NCBI RefSeq assembly: GCF_027625935.1
Contig: NZ_CP115300.1
Location: 6,510,001 to 6,574,000 of the forward strand
DNA: 64,000 nucleotides
Origin: Streptomyces camelliae
GTDB lineage: Bacteria; Actinomycetota; Actinomycetes; Streptomycetales; Streptomycetaceae
Direction of reading: 5' to 3'
The notes under the pieces were generated by a model. That model ran no database searches. It was not told the origin of the DNA and saw nothing but the letters and a program-made list of their open reading frames with translations. Shown piece after piece: positions 9,514 to 23,541 of the stretch. Positions within the stretch are counted from its first letter, which is position 1; each line of letters begins with the position of its first letter. A program made the translations under genes and the position numbers.

Positions 9514-10788
9514 ATGCGGCGTGGCATAGCGGCCTCCGCGCTGGCGGCGTCCATCGCCCTCGCGGCGACGGCCTGCGGTGGCGGGAGCAGCGACAGTGGC
9601 AAGTCGGACGGCCCGGTCACCATCACCTGGTGGGACACCTCCAACGCCACGAACGAGGCGCCGACGTACCAGGCCCTGATCAAGCAGTTCGAGGCCGCCA
9701 ACAAGAACATCAAGGTCAAGTACGTCAACGTGCCCTTCGACCAGGCGCAGAACAAGTTCGACACCGCGGCCGGCTCCAAGGGCGCCCCGGACATCCTGCG
9801 CTCCGAGGTCGGCTGGACCCCCGCCTTCGCCAAGAAGGGCTACTTCCTGCCGCTGGACGGCACCGAGGCGCTCTCCGAGCAGAGCAGCTTCCAGCCGAAC
9901 CTGATCAAGCAGGCCCAGTACGAGGGCAAGACCTACGGCGTCCCGCTGGTCACCGACACCCTCGCGCTGGTCTACAACAAGGCGCTGTTCCAGAAGGCCG
10001 GCATCACCGCCGCCCCCACGACCTGGGACGAGCTGAAGGCGGACGCCGCCAAGGTCAAGGACAAGACCGGCGCCGACGGCTACTGGGGCTCCACCCAGGC
10101 CTACTTCGCCCAGCCGTTCCTCTACGGCGAGGGCACCGACACCGTCGACGCGGCCGCCAAGAAGATCACCGTCGACTCGGCCGCCGCGAAGAAGGCCTAC
10201 GGCACCTGGCTGAGCCTGTTCTCCGGCAAGGGCCTGCACAAGGCCGACACCACCGCCGACGCCTACGCCCACATCCAGGACGCGTTCGTCAACGGCAAGG
10301 TCGCCGCGATCCTCCAGGGCCCGTGGGAGATCACGAACATCTACAAGGGCAGCGCCTTCACGGACAAGTCGAACCTCGGCATCGCCACCGTCCCGGCCGG
10401 CTCCTCCGGCAAGGCGGGCGCCCCGACCGGCGGCCACAACCTCTCGGTCTACGCCGGCTCCGACAAGGCTCACCAGGCCGCGGCGCTGACGTTCGTGAAG
10501 TTCATGACCTCGGCGTCCTCCCAGGAGACCATCGCCCTGAAGAACTCCACCCTGCCCACCCGCTCGGACGCCTACACCGCCCAGGTCAAGGCCGACCCCG
10601 GCATCGCCGGCTACCAGGGCGTCCTCTCCTCCGCCCAGCCGCGCCCGGCGCTGCCCGAGTACAGCTCCCTGTGGGGCCCGCTCGACACCGAGCTGCCCAA
10701 GGTCGCGGCCGGCAAGGAGTCGCTGGACACCGGCCTGGGCAACGCCCAGGTGGCCATCACCAAGCTGGTCCCCGACTTCAGCAAGTGA
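9514..10788 (+). CDS. malE: Maltose/maltodextrin-binding lipoprotein of ABC importer
   Basis: 424 aa, starting at the ATG after AAGGAGAA. Signal peptide with lipobox LAATAC, Cys21 being the lipidated residue, so the protein is tethered outside the membrane. The remainder is a family 1 solute-binding fold (VTITWWDTSNATNEAPTYQ, YGVPLVTDTLALVYNKALF, AAILQGPWEI). It delivers maltose and maltodextrins to MalFG. First gene of malEFG and separated from malF by a strong hairpin, which normally lets the binding protein be made in excess. The ATPase is not in this window; in Streptomyces it is usually the shared MsiK (known for the group). Confidence 0.95.
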   Translation: MRRGIAASALAASIALAATACGGGSSDSGKSDGPVTITWWDTSNATNEAPTYQALIKQFEAANKNIKVKYVNVPFDQAQNKFDTAAGSKGAPDILRSEVGWTPAFAKKGYFLPLDGTEALSEQSSFQPNLIKQAQYEGKTYGVPLVTDTLALVYNKALFQKAGITAAPTTWDELKADAAKVKDKTGADGYWGSTQAYFAQPFLYGEGTDTVDAAAKKITVDSAAAKKAYGTWLSLFSGKGLHKADTTADAYAHIQDAFVNGKVAAILQGPWEITNIYKGSAFTDKSNLGIATVPAGSSGKAGAPTGGHNLSVYAGSDKAHQAAALTFVKFMTSASSQETIALKNSTLPTRSDAYTAQVKADPGIAGYQGVLSSAQPRPALPEYSSLWGPLDTELPKVAAGKESLDTGLGNAQVAITKLVPDFSK

Positions 10789-10794
10789 GCCCGC

Positions 10795-10846
10795 GTGGCC
10801 GCCGGATCCTCCCGTACGAGATCGGGGGGAAGGATCCGGCGGCCAC
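10795..10846 (+). terminator. 16-bp perfect hairpin between malE and malF (attenuator / 3' stabiliser)
   Basis: Arms at 10795-10810 and 10831-10846 (GTGGCCGCCGGATCCT and its exact complement) around a 20-nt loop. It begins seven bases after the malE stop codon, with no T-tract. In other sugar importers such hairpins protect or terminate part of the transcript so that the binding protein exceeds the permeases. Confidence 0.8.
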
Positions 10847-10893
10847 CGCCCTGTGCCCAGCCCACCCTCTGATCCTCTTGAAGGTGTCGAACC

Positions 10894-11898
10894 ATGACAG
10901 TCGCCATCGACCGCGCGACCGGCAAGCGACGCGGTGACCGCGCGCCTCGGCCCGGGCTGGGGCAGCGCATCAGAAACGGCTACCAGAAGTACTGGTACGC
11001 CTACGCGATGATCGCCCCGGTGGTCGTCGTCCTCGCGGTGATCGTGGGCTATCCGCTGATCCGCGGTGTCTACCTGACCTTGACCGACGCCAACAGCCTC
11101 AACTCGGCGCGCACGATCGGCGTCAATCACATCGCGGCCACGTACAAGTTCATCGGCCTGGGCAACTACAAGGACATCCTTTTCGGCCCGCTGTCGTACG
11201 ACCGGTTCTGGTCGCACTTCCTGTGGACCGTCGTCTGGACGGCCGCCTGTGTGACCCTGCACTACACCATCGGCCTGGGCCTCGCGCTCATGCTCAACGA
11301 GAAGGTGCGCGGCCGCACCTTCTACCGGGTGCTGCTGGTCCTGCCCTGGGCGGTGCCGACCTTCGTCACCGTCTTCTCCTGGCGGATCATGCTCTCCGAC
11401 TCCGGCGTGATCAACCAGATCCTGCACGCGCTCCACATGCCCCAGCCGCAGTGGCTGGAGGACACCTTCTGGCAGCGGTTCGCCGCGATCATGGTCAACA
11501 CCTGGTGCGGTGTGCCGTTCATGATGCTCTCGCTGCTCGGCGGCCTGCAGTCCATCGACTCCAGCCTCTACGAGGCGGCCGAGATGGACGGCGCCAATGC
11601 CTGGCAGCGCTTCCGGCACGTCACCCTGCCGGGGCTGAGGTCCGTCAGCTCCACCGTCGTCCTCCTCGGCATCATCTGGACCTTCAACCAGTTCGCCATC
11701 ATCTTCCTGCTGTTCGGCCCGACCAGCGCCCCGGACGCGCAGATCCTCGTCACCTGGGCCTACTACCTGGGCTTCGGGCAGCAGCCACGGGACTTCGCCC
11801 AGTCCGCCGCGTACGGCGTGCTGCTGCTGTCGATCGTCACCGTCTTCACCTCCTTCTACTTCCGCTGGCTGAAGCGCAATGACCAGCTCGCCGTCTGA
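10894..11898 (+). CDS. malF: Maltose ABC transporter permease MalF
   Basis: 334 aa with six predicted membrane helices. The EAA loop that contacts the ATPase is EAAEMDGANAWQRFRHVTLP near residues 228-247. An N-terminal cytoplasmic basic stretch precedes the first helix (AMIAPVVVVLAVIVGYPLI). GAAGGTG lies about ten bases before the ATG. It pairs with MalG to form the translocation pore for maltodextrins bound by MalE. Confidence 0.93.
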   Translation: MTVAIDRATGKRRGDRAPRPGLGQRIRNGYQKYWYAYAMIAPVVVVLAVIVGYPLIRGVYLTLTDANSLNSARTIGVNHIAATYKFIGLGNYKDILFGPLSYDRFWSHFLWTVVWTAACVTLHYTIGLGLALMLNEKVRGRTFYRVLLVLPWAVPTFVTVFSWRIMLSDSGVINQILHALHMPQPQWLEDTFWQRFAAIMVNTWCGVPFMMLSLLGGLQSIDSSLYEAAEMDGANAWQRFRHVTLPGLRSVSSTVVLLGIIWTFNQFAIIFLLFGPTSAPDAQILVTWAYYLGFGQQPRDFAQSAAYGVLLLSIVTVFTSFYFRWLKRNDQLAV

Positions 11899-11917
11899 CG
11901 CCGCAGGAGCCGCCGCC

Positions 11918-12823
11918 ATGAGCACCACGACCCTGGAAAAGACCGAGGCCGCACCGGCCCCCGCCGGCGCCGTGCCGCGCCGGACGCGCGGGCGCGGCGA
12001 GCGCGGCCCGCTCGGCACCGCCCTCCTGCACGGCGGTCTCGCCGTCGCGAGTCTGATCGCACTCGCCCCGGTGGCCTGGCTGATCTTCCTGTCGCTCGGC
12101 CCCGAGAAGGACGACTACCTGCACCCGGGCAAGATCCTGGGCAAGCTCAGCTTCTCCAACTACAGCTTCGTGCTCCAGCACACCGGCTTCTTCGACTGGT
12201 TCAAGTCGACGATGATCGTGGCCGGCGGCACCACCCTGATCGGCGTCTTCGTCGCCGCCACCACCGGCTACGCCGTCTCCCGGATGCGCTTTCCCGGCTA
12301 CAAGCAGCTGATGTGGGTCCTGCTGCTCACCCAGGCCTTCCCGATCGCCATCCTGATCGTGCCGATGTACGAGATCTTCAGCCAGCTCGATCTCATCGAC
12401 ACCTACTGGGCGCTGATCGTCATCAACTGCACCACGGCCGTGCCATACAGCGCATGGCTGCTCAAGGGCTACTTCGACACCATCCCCTTCGAGATAGACG
12501 AGGCCGGACGCGTCGACGGACTGTCCCCCTTCGGCACCTTCTTCCGGCTGATCCTGCCGCTGGCCCGCCCCGGCCTGGCCGTGGCCGCCTTCTACAACTT
12601 CATCACCGCCGTCGGCGAGGTCGCCTTCGCGACGACCTTCATGCTGGACGACTCGAAGTACACCTTCGCCGTGGGCCTGCAGACCTTCGTCAGCGAGCAC
12701 GACGCCCAGTGGAACTACATGGCCGCCACCGCCGTGCTGATCGCGATACCCGTGTCGGTGTTCTTCTACCTCGTGCAGAAGAACCTCGTCACCGGCCTGA
12801 CCGCGGGCGGCACGAAGGGCTGA
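11918..12823 (+). CDS. malG: Maltose ABC transporter permease MalG
   Basis: 301 aa from ATG 11918, chosen because GCAGGAG lies eight bases upstream; an ATG at 11879 overlapping malF in the same frame would add 13 residues but lacks such a site. Six membrane helices follow, with the EAA-type loop EIDEAGRVDGLSPFGTFFRL at about 195-214. Only 19 bases separate it from malF, so the two are cotranscribed and coupled. Confidence 0.92.
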   Translation: MSTTTLEKTEAAPAPAGAVPRRTRGRGERGPLGTALLHGGLAVASLIALAPVAWLIFLSLGPEKDDYLHPGKILGKLSFSNYSFVLQHTGFFDWFKSTMIVAGGTTLIGVFVAATTGYAVSRMRFPGYKQLMWVLLLTQAFPIAILIVPMYEIFSQLDLIDTYWALIVINCTTAVPYSAWLLKGYFDTIPFEIDEAGRVDGLSPFGTFFRLILPLARPGLAVAAFYNFITAVGEVAFATTFMLDDSKYTFAVGLQTFVSEHDAQWNYMAATAVLIAIPVSVFFYLVQKNLVTGLTAGGTKG

Positions 12824-12993
12824 CGGCCCCGAAAAGAGGCTCCCGCGCACAGCGACAGCGATGCGCGGGTAGGCGGCCGCGGTCCCCATCCGACCCCGCT
12901 GTGACCGCGGCCGCCTCGCACACCCCCGGTTCCCGGCACCCCCGCCGCACCCACGCGCCCATGACCAGAACTCGCTTACCCCTCAAGGACGCC

Positions 12994-14664
12994 ATGAGCC
13001 AGCAGCACCCTGCCGCACCGGCCCCCCGCTCCACCGCAGCCGCCATCGCCGACCGCCGCGACTGGTGGCGGGACGCGGTCATCTACCAGGTCTATCCGCG
13101 CAGCTTCGCCGACAGCGACGGCGACGGCATGGGCGACCTGGAAGGCATCCGCTCCCGTCTGCCGTACCTCCGCGACCTCGGCGTCGACGCCGTGTGGCTC
13201 AGCCCCTTCTACGCCTCCCCGCAGGCCGACGCCGGTTACGACGTCGCCGACTACCGTGCCGTCGACCCGATGTTCGGCAATCTGCTGGACGCCGACGCGC
13301 TGATCCGCGACGCGCACGAGCTGGGCCTGCGCATCATCGTCGACCTGGTCCCCAACCACTCCTCCGACCAGCACGAGTGGTTCAAGCGCGCCCTCGCCGA
13401 GGGCCCCGGCTCACCGCTGCGCGAGCGCTACCACTTCCGCCCCGGAAAGGGGAAGAACGGCGAACTCCCGCCGAACGACTGGGAGTCCATCTTCGGCGGC
13501 CCGGCCTGGACCAGGGTGGACGACGGCGAGTGGTACCTCCACCTCTTCGCCCCCGAGCAGCCCGACTTCAACTGGGAACACCCGGCGGTGGGCGACGAGT
13601 TCCGCTCCATCCTCCGCTTCTGGCTGGACATGGGCGTCGACGGCTTCCGTATCGACGTCGCCCATGGCCTGGTGAAGGCGGAGGGCCTCCCCGACCTGGG
13701 CGCGCACGACCAGCTCAAACTGCTGGGCAACGATGTCATGCCGTTCTTCGACCAGGACGGCGTGCACGAGATCTACCGCCAGTGGCGGCTGATCCTGGAC
13801 GAATACTCCGGTGAGCGGATCTTCGTCGCGGAAGCCTGGACGCCGACCGTCGAGCGCACCGCGAACTACGTCCGCCCGGACGAGCTGCACCAGGCCTTCA
13901 ACTTCCAGTACCTGAGCACGGCGTGGGACGCGAAGGAACTGCGCGAGGTCATCGACCGCACGCTGGAGGCGATGCGCCCGGTCGGCGCCCCCGCCACCTG
14001 GGTCCTGTCCAACCATGACGTCACCCGCCACGCCACCCGCTTCGCCAACCCCCCGGGCCTGGGCACCCAGATCCGCACGGCGGGCGACCGCGCACTGGGC
14101 CTGCGCCGCGCCCGTGCCGCCACCCTCCTCATGCTCGCGCTGCCCGGCTCGGCGTACGTCTACCAGGGCGAGGAACTGGGCCTGCCGGACGTGGTCGACC
14201 TCCCGGACGAGGTGCGTCAGGACCCGGCGTACTTCCGGGGCGCCGGCCAGGACGGCTTCCGCGACGGCTGCCGCGTGCCGATCCCGTGGACCCGCACGGG
14301 CTCGTCGTACGGCTTCGGCAGCGGCGGCAGCTGGCTGCCGCAGCCGGCCGAGTGGGCCGAGCTGAGCGTGGAGGCGCAGAGCGGCACGCCCGGCTCCACC
14401 CTGCAGCTGTACCGCGCCGCGCTCGCCGCCCGCCGGGAGCACCCCGCACTCGGCGCGGGTGACGCGGTGGAGTGGCTGCCGGCCCCGCAGGGCGTCCTGG
14501 CCTTCCGCCGCGGTACGTTCGTGTGCGTCGCGAACACCACGGGCAAGGCGGTGACCGTCCCGGCGTACGGCCGCGTCCTGCTCGCCAGCGGCGAGGTGAC
14601 CGACACCGGCGGCGAGACCACGGTGCCGGCCGACACGACCGTCTGGTGGACGACGGCGGAGTGA
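12994..14664 (+). CDS. aglA: Intracellular alpha-glucosidase, GH13 family
   Basis: 556 aa without a signal peptide, so it acts on imported maltodextrins. The ATG at 12994 follows CAAGGAC; an ATG at 12961 is in frame but has no binding site. The GH13 (beta/alpha)8 barrel starts at DAVIYQVYPRSFADSDGDG. Catalytic residues are in DGFRIDVAH (Asp nucleophile), FVAEAW (Glu acid/base) and SNHDVTRH (third Asp). A short beta-sandwich ends the protein. It follows malG by 170 bp, completing uptake with hydrolysis to glucose. A strong hairpin follows the stop. Confidence 0.93.
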   Translation: MSQQHPAAPAPRSTAAAIADRRDWWRDAVIYQVYPRSFADSDGDGMGDLEGIRSRLPYLRDLGVDAVWLSPFYASPQADAGYDVADYRAVDPMFGNLLDADALIRDAHELGLRIIVDLVPNHSSDQHEWFKRALAEGPGSPLRERYHFRPGKGKNGELPPNDWESIFGGPAWTRVDDGEWYLHLFAPEQPDFNWEHPAVGDEFRSILRFWLDMGVDGFRIDVAHGLVKAEGLPDLGAHDQLKLLGNDVMPFFDQDGVHEIYRQWRLILDEYSGERIFVAEAWTPTVERTANYVRPDELHQAFNFQYLSTAWDAKELREVIDRTLEAMRPVGAPATWVLSNHDVTRHATRFANPPGLGTQIRTAGDRALGLRRARAATLLMLALPGSAYVYQGEELGLPDVVDLPDEVRQDPAYFRGAGQDGFRDGCRVPIPWTRTGSSYGFGSGGSWLPQPAEWAELSVEAQSGTPGSTLQLYRAALAARREHPALGAGDAVEWLPAPQGVLAFRRGTFVCVANTTGKAVTVPAYGRVLLASGEVTDTGGETTVPADTTVWWTTAE

Positions 14665-14671
14665 CAGCCGG

Positions 14672-14703
14672 ATGGCCCGCCGCCCCTCGGGGCGGCGGGC
14701 CAT
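14672..14703. terminator. Bidirectional hairpin terminator after aglA and the amylase gene
   Basis: 15-bp perfect inverted repeat (ATGGCCCGCCGCCCC and complement, 14672-14686 and 14689-14703) between two convergent genes. No T-run follows, as is common for Streptomyces terminators. Confidence 0.85.
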
Positions 14704-14720
14704 TGTCATGCGGTCAGGCG

Positions 14721-16805
14721 CTACTGCCAGCTGTCGTTCGTCGTGTACCCGGACGAACTGCCCGTCGTGTACGAGCGGTTCGAGCCGGACTCCCAGGTCA
14801 CGTTCCCGGAGCTGTCCTTCTTGATGTATTTGTACGTGAAGGTCGTGCTCTTGGGGACGATGACGAGCTTGCTCCACGTCGGGTACGCCGCCGAGGACAG
14901 AGGGATCGCGTCGCTCGTGTTCCAGGAGCCGAGGGACGGGATGGACCCGACGACGTAGACGTTGGTGCCCAAGGTCGTCGTCGCGGTCTCGTTGAAGGTG
15001 ACGTCGGTGGCGTCGGTGTCCGCCACGTTCCAGGAGTTGTTCAGGGCGAGTGCCGAAGTCGTCGTCGTTCCCGACCTGTTGGCGTTCGACTCCCATGTCA
15101 CATTGCCCGAGCTGTCCTTTTTGATGTACTTGAAGGTGAAGGACGTGTTCACCGGCACGTTCACCTCACCCGACCAGATCGGGTAGCCGGTGGACGACAG
15201 CTGGATCGCCTTCGATGTGTCCCAGGAGCCCAGCGCCGGGATGGAGCCCACGACGTACACGTTCGTGCCGGACGTGGTCGACGCGTACTCGTGGAACGTC
15301 GCGCTCACCGTGTCGCCGGAGCTGCCGCCCGCGTCGCCGCAGCCCACCGTGCAGGTGTAGGAGGAGTTGTAGAAGGCGACGGCGCCCTTCGCGGGGATCG
15401 TGAGCGACGCGCTGCCGCCGGAGACGGTCACCGTGCTCTTGCCGCCGTCGATCACGTTGCTGTACGTGCCGTCGGCCATGCCCGTGGCGAACGTGTAGGT
15501 GGCCGCGGACGTGCCGTTGTTCAGCGCGAAGAAGCCCTTGCCGCTGCGTCCGAAGCCGATCACGTCGGACGACATGGTCTGCCAGTTGGAGACCGCGGCC
15601 GTGTCGGTCGCGTTGTGCCAGGCCACCATGCCGACCACCGAGGTGTCCCGGTCCAGGCAGTACCAGGCGCCGCCGGCGCAGTCCGTGTCCGTGACGAAGC
15701 CCGACGAGTTCGGCGGGGCCTGGTCGCTCTGGGTCCACTCCCAGCTGGCGTACACGGTCGGCGTGGACCACTTGTAGGCGAGCTGGAAGAGGTTGGCGAG
15801 CTTGTAGGTGTCGCCGTCCTTGTACGACATGTCCGTGCCGTTGCGCTCGGTGTCGTGGTTGGTCACGAACGACACCGAGTTGGCGGCGGGCAGGATGCCG
15901 GACGACGACAGTGAGGCCAGGTCGCTCACATTGCCCTGGAACGCCGACTTCATCTTGCCGGCGTAGGTGAAGTCCAGGACGTCACCGGAGCCGTAGTAGT
16001 CGCTCGGCTGCGGGGTCGCGCCCGGGTACACCTCCTGGAAGACGTACGGCGCCGTCCCCGACGTGGTGTTGGTCAGCTTGCCCTCGATCGCCGCCAGGTC
16101 GGCCGCGGGGATGTGCTTGGCCGCGTCGACCCGGAAGCCGTCCACGCCCAGCGCCAGCTGGGAGTTGAGGTAGTTCGCGAGGCCGGCGCGGACCGTGTCC
16201 GAGCCCGTCTTGAGGTCGGGCAGGCCGAGCAGCTCGCAGTTCTGGACCTGGGTCAGGTTCGAGTAGTCCTGGATGGTCAGGTCCGAGGTCGGGCAGTCGG
16301 TGGAGTCGTGGTAGTCGGTGCGGGTCCAGTCGGGGGTGGCGTACTTGTTGGTGATCGTCGTGCCGTTGTAGCCGGTGCCGGTCTGCGCGGCCGTGTGGTT
16401 GATCACCGCGTCCGTGTAGACCTTCACGCCCGCCTTGTGACAGGCCGTGATCATGGCGCTGAACTTGGCCTGGCTGCCGAAGCGGCTGTTCAGGCTGTAC
16501 GAGTACGGCTGGTAGACGTCCCACCAGTAGTAGTTCGTCTGCTTCAGGGACTCCTCGGGCGGTGCCACCTGGACCGCGCCGTAGCCCGCCGGACCCAGCA
16601 CGTCGGTGCACTCAGAGGCGATGGAGTCCCAGTTCCATTCCCACAGGTTGGCGATCACATCGCCCTTGGCGGTCGTCTTCGCCTGGGCGGGGGTCGCCGG
16701 CAGGGCGAGCACGCCCGCGAGCGCCAGGGCGCCGGCGGCCACGGCCCCTGCCGTCCTGCGGACGACACCCGGCGAGCCCGGGGGTCGGTGTCGGTTTCCG
16801 GTCAT
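14721..16805 (-). CDS. Secreted alpha-amylase with two C-terminal starch-binding (CBM20) domains
   Basis: 694 aa. Signal peptide with cleavage near ATPAQA (residue 42). GH13 barrel from DVIANLWEWNWDSIASEC; catalytic motifs GVDGFRVDAAKH (about 215-226), FQEVYPG (about 257) and SFVTNHDTER (about 315). An all-beta C domain ends near residue 490. Two CBM20 modules follow (about 500-595 and 600-694), each with the NVYVVGSIP[AS]LGSW signature and a WESxxNRS starch-binding strand; they are close paralogues, pointing to internal duplication. The ATG at 16805 has a CGGAG site. It is divergent from the pullulanase gene and shares its MalR-like operator region, so starch hydrolysis outside the cell is probably co-regulated with malEFG. 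Confidence 0.95.
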   Translation of the reverse strand: MTGNRHRPPGSPGVVRRTAGAVAAGALALAGVLALPATPAQAKTTAKGDVIANLWEWNWDSIASECTDVLGPAGYGAVQVAPPEESLKQTNYYWWDVYQPYSYSLNSRFGSQAKFSAMITACHKAGVKVYTDAVINHTAAQTGTGYNGTTITNKYATPDWTRTDYHDSTDCPTSDLTIQDYSNLTQVQNCELLGLPDLKTGSDTVRAGLANYLNSQLALGVDGFRVDAAKHIPAADLAAIEGKLTNTTSGTAPYVFQEVYPGATPQPSDYYGSGDVLDFTYAGKMKSAFQGNVSDLASLSSSGILPAANSVSFVTNHDTERNGTDMSYKDGDTYKLANLFQLAYKWSTPTVYASWEWTQSDQAPPNSSGFVTDTDCAGGAWYCLDRDTSVVGMVAWHNATDTAAVSNWQTMSSDVIGFGRSGKGFFALNNGTSAATYTFATGMADGTYSNVIDGGKSTVTVSGGSASLTIPAKGAVAFYNSSYTCTVGCGDAGGSSGDTVSATFHEYASTTSGTNVYVVGSIPALGSWDTSKAIQLSSTGYPIWSGEVNVPVNTSFTFKYIKKDSSGNVTWESNANRSGTTTTSALALNNSWNVADTDATDVTFNETATTTLGTNVYVVGSIPSLGSWNTSDAIPLSSAAYPTWSKLVIVPKSTTFTYKYIKKDSSGNVTWESGSNRSYTTGSSSGYTTNDSWQ

Positions 16806-16892
16806 GTGCGGCTCCGAAGAAGGGGGTGGGTTTCAACAACCGGTGAGCCTGCGGCAGTTGAGAAGGGCACGTCAAGGTTGACGCTGAAACTT

Positions 16893-16920
16893 CTTGCTAT
16901 GAATTTCAAGACTCTTGCAG
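16893..16920. promoter_or_regulatory. MalR-like operator in the amylase/pullulanase divergent promoter
   Basis: CTTGCTA at 16893-16899 and CTTGCAG at 16914-16920, two direct copies 21 bp (two helical turns) apart, with an inverted TTTCAAG between. Same heptamer as in the malR-malE gap. Confidence 0.55.
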
Positions 16921-16993
16921 TAAAGCTTTCGGCGGCGATACGGTCGCGCGGGGTCGGACCCAAGAGAGCCGCATTCGCAAGGAGTTACCGCCT

Positions 16994-22402
<5,409 letters not shown>

Positions 22403-22435
22403 GGTCGTTCCGGTCGCCGTAGAACAGGAGTGCTC

Positions 22436-22792
22436 ATGCCGCAGATCACCGTCGACTTCTCGTACAACGCCGAGGTCATCTCGGACACCTTCGTGCGGGA
22501 GCTGCACGAGACGGTCGTCGAGATCGCGGCCGCCAGGCCGGAGGCCTGCAAGACGCTGTTCCGGGAGGGGCACACCGGCTACGGATACGAAGGGGTCGCG
22601 GACGAGAGCCACCACGTGGTGCACGTGACCATCGGGCTCCTCGCCGGACGCAGCGAGGAGACGAAGGCCAAGCTCACGGAGGCCGTGCTGGACGTGCTCC
22701 GCAAGCACGTGGCACCGCAGGACGGGGTCACCCTGCACGCCTCCGCCGAGGTCCGCGACCTCGACGCCTCCTACCGGAAGTTCGAGCGTTAG
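22436..22792 (+). CDS. Small tautomerase-superfamily protein (CHM isomerase-like)
   Basis: 118 aa. MPQITVDFSYNAEV begins with the catalytic N-terminal proline after Met, as in the 5-carboxymethyl-2-hydroxymuconate delta-isomerase family. AGGAG sits five bases before the ATG, which excludes the upstream GTG at 22430. The later HVTIGLLAGRSEETKAKLTEAVLDVLRKHV segment is the second beta-alpha unit of the fold. It catalyses keto-enol shifts in the aromatic catabolism of other bacteria; here no pathway neighbours are present. The stop overlaps the stop of the convergent TetR gene. Confidence 0.75.
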   Translation: MPQITVDFSYNAEVISDTFVRELHETVVEIAAARPEACKTLFREGHTGYGYEGVADESHHVVHVTIGLLAGRSEETKAKLTEAVLDVLRKHVAPQDGVTLHASAEVRDLDASYRKFER

Positions 22793-23505
22793 GAACCCAG
22801 GGCGATGAGCCGGCCGACCAGCTCCGCGAAGGGGCCGTCGGCCGGCTCGTCCTTGACCATGGTCTTCAGCAGGGCCGCCATCTCCTCGTCGTAGGCGGCG
22901 CTGACCGCGGCCAGTGCGGCGAAGTCGTGGACGAGCTGGAGCTCCAGCTCGGCGCGGGGGACGCGCCGGCCGTCCAGCCAGAGCAGGGCCGTGGACTCGG
23001 CGAGGGAGATCCAGGAGCGGACCACCAGCTCCAGGCGCGGGGGCGCCTCGGCGATCTGGAGATGCGCCAGGATCTGGTCGTACGCCGCCTGCCGTACGGA
23101 GTCGATCAGGGCGTTGGTGGCCGACACGTGGTCTTTTGAGCGGACTCCGTCCGCGGGGACCGCCGGGCCGCCCCGCATCAACGCCGAGAAGCCCGGACCG
23201 TGTTCGTCCACGAAGTCGAAGTAGCGGCGCATCACGCGCAGCAGCCGGGCGCCGACCGGGCCCTCGTGCGGCTCGGCGAAGCGTGCCGCGAGATCCTCCG
23301 AGGCGCGCTTCAACGCGGCCTCGTACAGGCTGAGTTTGCCGGGGAAGTAGTGGTACACCAGTGGGCGTGAGATGCCGGCGGCCGACGCTATCTCGTCGAT
23401 GGAGACCTCGTCGGGCGAGCGTCGGCTGAACAGGTCGAGGGCGACGCCGATCAGCTGCTGCCGCCGCTCCTCGACGCCCATCCTGCGGCGAACCCCGGTA
23501 CTCAT
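22789..23505 (-). CDS. TetR-family transcriptional regulator
   Basis: 238 aa. The N-terminal helix-turn-helix has the family signature VSIDEIASAAGISRPLVYHYF (residues about 34-54); the C-terminal all-helical ligand domain is not assignable. It sits just downstream of a minus-strand pair (diiron hydrolase-like protein and ferredoxin reductase), which it probably represses. A near-palindrome built on CCGACCGG at 23515-23533 just upstream of its start could be its autoregulatory site. Confidence 0.9.
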   Translation of the reverse strand: MSTGVRRRMGVEERRQQLIGVALDLFSRRSPDEVSIDEIASAAGISRPLVYHYFPGKLSLYEAALKRASEDLAARFAEPHEGPVGARLLRVMRRYFDFVDEHGPGFSALMRGGPAVPADGVRSKDHVSATNALIDSVRQAAYDQILAHLQIAEAPPRLELVVRSWISLAESTALLWLDGRRVPRAELELQLVHDFAALAAVSAAYDEEMAALLKTMVKDEPADGPFAELVGRLIALGS

Positions 23506-23541
23506 GCGAACACCTTACCGACCGGTTCGGACCGCGAGTGT

